Shown here one piece after another: positions 5,009-6,123 of a stretch of DNA of 6,123 nucleotides (its first letter is position 1; every line of letters begins with the position of its first letter). The notes beneath the pieces are model-generated. The model made no database searches and was not told where the DNA came from. It worked only from the letters and a program-made list of their open reading frames with translations. The position numbers and the translations under genes were made by a program. Location of the stretch: positions 1 to 6,123 of the forward strand of contig CAKKOZ010000132.1 in the NCBI GenBank assembly GCA_919901335.1. The letters are read 5' to 3'. This DNA comes from Nitrospiria bacterium. Lineage in GTDB: Bacteria > Nitrospirota > Nitrospiria > JACQBZ01.

Positions 5009-6123
5009 ATGCGGAAGCGTTATCTTTTGGCTCCCGGGCCGACCCCGGTTCCTCCCGAAATCCTTCTGGCCATGGCCCATCCGGTTTTGCATCATCGTGC
5101 GCCCGAGTTCGCCGAAATTTTTGGGCAGGTGAGGGAGAATTTGAAATGGCTGTTCCAGACCCGGCAGGACGTGATCACGCTGGTCTCGTCCGGTACCGGC
5201 GGGATGGAAAGCGCCGTATCCAATTTCCTTTCGCCGGGTGATAAGGCGCTGGTGATCAACGGCGGCAAGTTCGGAGAACGCTGGTTGAAGCTCTGCCAGG
5301 TTTACGGGGCCAAAGTCGAAGAGATCAAGGTGGAGTGGGGACACGCGGTCGATCCTCAGAACGTGTCGCAGACCTTGAAAAAAGATCCGGCCATCAAGGC
5401 GGTCTACGTCCAGGCGAGTGAATCCTCCACCGGTGTGGCGCATGATGTGAAAGCGCTGGGTCGGATCGTGAAGCCGCTGGAAGAGACGATCCTGGTGGTG
5501 GATGCCGTCAGCGCGATGGGGGTGTTTGATCTCCAGACGGATGAATGGGGACTGGATGTCGTTGTGACAGGGTCGCAGAAGGCCCTGATGCTGCCGCCCG
5601 GCCTTGCGTTTGTCAGCGTGAGTGAAAAGGCCTGGCGAATGAGCGAGAAGGCGAAGAACCCCAGGTTCTATTTTAACCTGAAGAAGGAACGGGAAACCCA
5701 GGCCAAAAATCAGACCGCTTATACGGCCGCTGTTTCTCTGACGGTTGGACTGCATGAGGTGCTCAAACAACTGAAGACGGAAGGTCTGGCGGCTATCTTC
5801 GCGCGCCACAAGCAGCTGGCCCATGCGATGCGGCAGGCGATGCTGTCGGCCGGGTTAACCCTGTTTCCGAAGGAATCGCCCAGCGATGCGCTGACGGCCG
5901 TGAATGCGCCGCCGGGGGTGGACGGCCAGGCGGTCTACAAAACATTGCGCGAGAAATACGGAATCACGGCGGCCGGGGGACAGGATCACCTCAAAGGAAA
6001 AATCTTCCGGATCGCCCATATGGGCTATGCCGATCTCTTTGATGTGATTATTGCGGTTTCGGCCGTCGAGATGGTGATCAAAGGATTGGGTTATCCGATC
6101 AAGATGGGCGAAGGGGTTCGAGC
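5009..6123 (+). CDS. Alanine/serine-glyoxylate-type PLP aminotransferase (3' end missing)
   Basis: This is a class V, fold type I PLP aminotransferase of the AGXT/PucG group, expected to act in the cytosol on alanine or serine with glyoxylate or a related 2-oxo acid. The window covers 371 complete codons and the frame is still open at the edge; the family is usually about 380-390 aa, so only a short tail is missing. Landmarks are LLAPGPTPVP (6-15), the phosphate-contacting SSGTGGMES (60-68), SSTGVAHD (139-146), VVDAVSAMG with Asp165 that contacts the pyridine nitrogen, TGSQKALMLPPGLAF with Schiff-base Lys191 (187-201), and FRIAHMG with the carboxylate-binding Arg334. The start ATG has AAGGAG (4993-4998) 10 nt upstream, with a GAACGTTC palindrome in between. 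Exact substrate cannot be read from the sequence; in some bacteria relatives sit beside serA and may serve serine metabolism, a link that cannot be checked here. Confidence 0.9.
   Translation, partial: MRKRYLLAPGPTPVPPEILLAMAHPVLHHRAPEFAEIFGQVRENLKWLFQTRQDVITLVSSGTGGMESAVSNFLSPGDKALVINGGKFGERWLKLCQVYGAKVEEIKVEWGHAVDPQNVSQTLKKDPAIKAVYVQASESSTGVAHDVKALGRIVKPLEETILVVDAVSAMGVFDLQTDEWGLDVVVTGSQKALMLPPGLAFVSVSEKAWRMSEKAKNPRFYFNLKKERETQAKNQTAYTAAVSLTVGLHEVLKQLKTEGLAAIFARHKQLAHAMRQAMLSAGLTLFPKESPSDALTAVNAPPGVDGQAVYKTLREKYGITAAGGQDHLKGKIFRIAHMGYADLFDVIIAVSAVEMVIKGLGYPIKMGEGVR

Noticed and set aside
4991..5824. 277-codon minus-strand frame opposite the aminotransferase
   Set aside because: The plus strand encodes a full set of aminotransferase motifs with a good ribosome binding site; the antisense product is His/Arg-rich with no family signature.

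Overview
The window is a conventional chromosomal stretch from what looks like a Gram-negative, moderately GC-rich bacterium. It holds four complete genes and one gene cut by the right edge. The Gram-negative inference rests on an MltD-like lipoprotein murein transglycosylase with a lipobox. A LipM-type octanoyltransferase, the divergent bioF and the PucG/AGT-type aminotransferase together recall Nitrospirota or deltaproteobacterial-type genomes, but that placement comes from memory of gene content and is low confidence. I see no rRNA, tRNA, CRISPR array, insertion sequence or clear phage element.

Layout. Positions 8-1189 (minus) encode 8-amino-7-oxononanoate synthase (BioF). Only 3 nt after its stop an ATG starts at the very edge of the window, so bioF probably continues leftward into an operon. 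Positions 1190-1300 form a compact divergent promoter region whose two -35 boxes lie 10 bp apart. Positions 1301-2149 (plus) encode a single-pass membrane protein with periplasmic TPR repeats, YfgM-like in topology. It ends 6 bp from the convergent end of an mltD-like gene (2156-3772, minus), a lipoprotein transglycosylase with two clear LysM domains. That gene has its own promoter (3853-3881) and a hairpin over its ribosome binding site. Positions 3913-4737 (minus) encode a LipM-type octanoyltransferase. A 271-bp divergent region (4738-5008) carries promoters for both flanking genes, repeated short motifs and tiny leader ORFs. Positions 5009-6123 (plus) encode most of a PLP-dependent alanine/serine-glyoxylate-type aminotransferase; only its last few residues are missing.

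How the genes relate. BioF (biotin) and LipM (lipoate) both make swinging-arm cofactors from acyl-ACP-derived chains, but they are separate transcription units with the mltD gene between them, so this is loose proximity rather than one operon. MltD and the TPR protein are both envelope proteins. The aminotransferase is probably part of amino acid metabolism.

The points of interest are regulatory: closely packed divergent promoters, an almost leaderless bioF, an SD-masking hairpin before mltD, nested mini-ORFs with an 11-bp CATG periodicity before lipM, and a GGTTA motif cluster around the aminotransferase promoter. I found no evidence for a wholly new multi-gene system.
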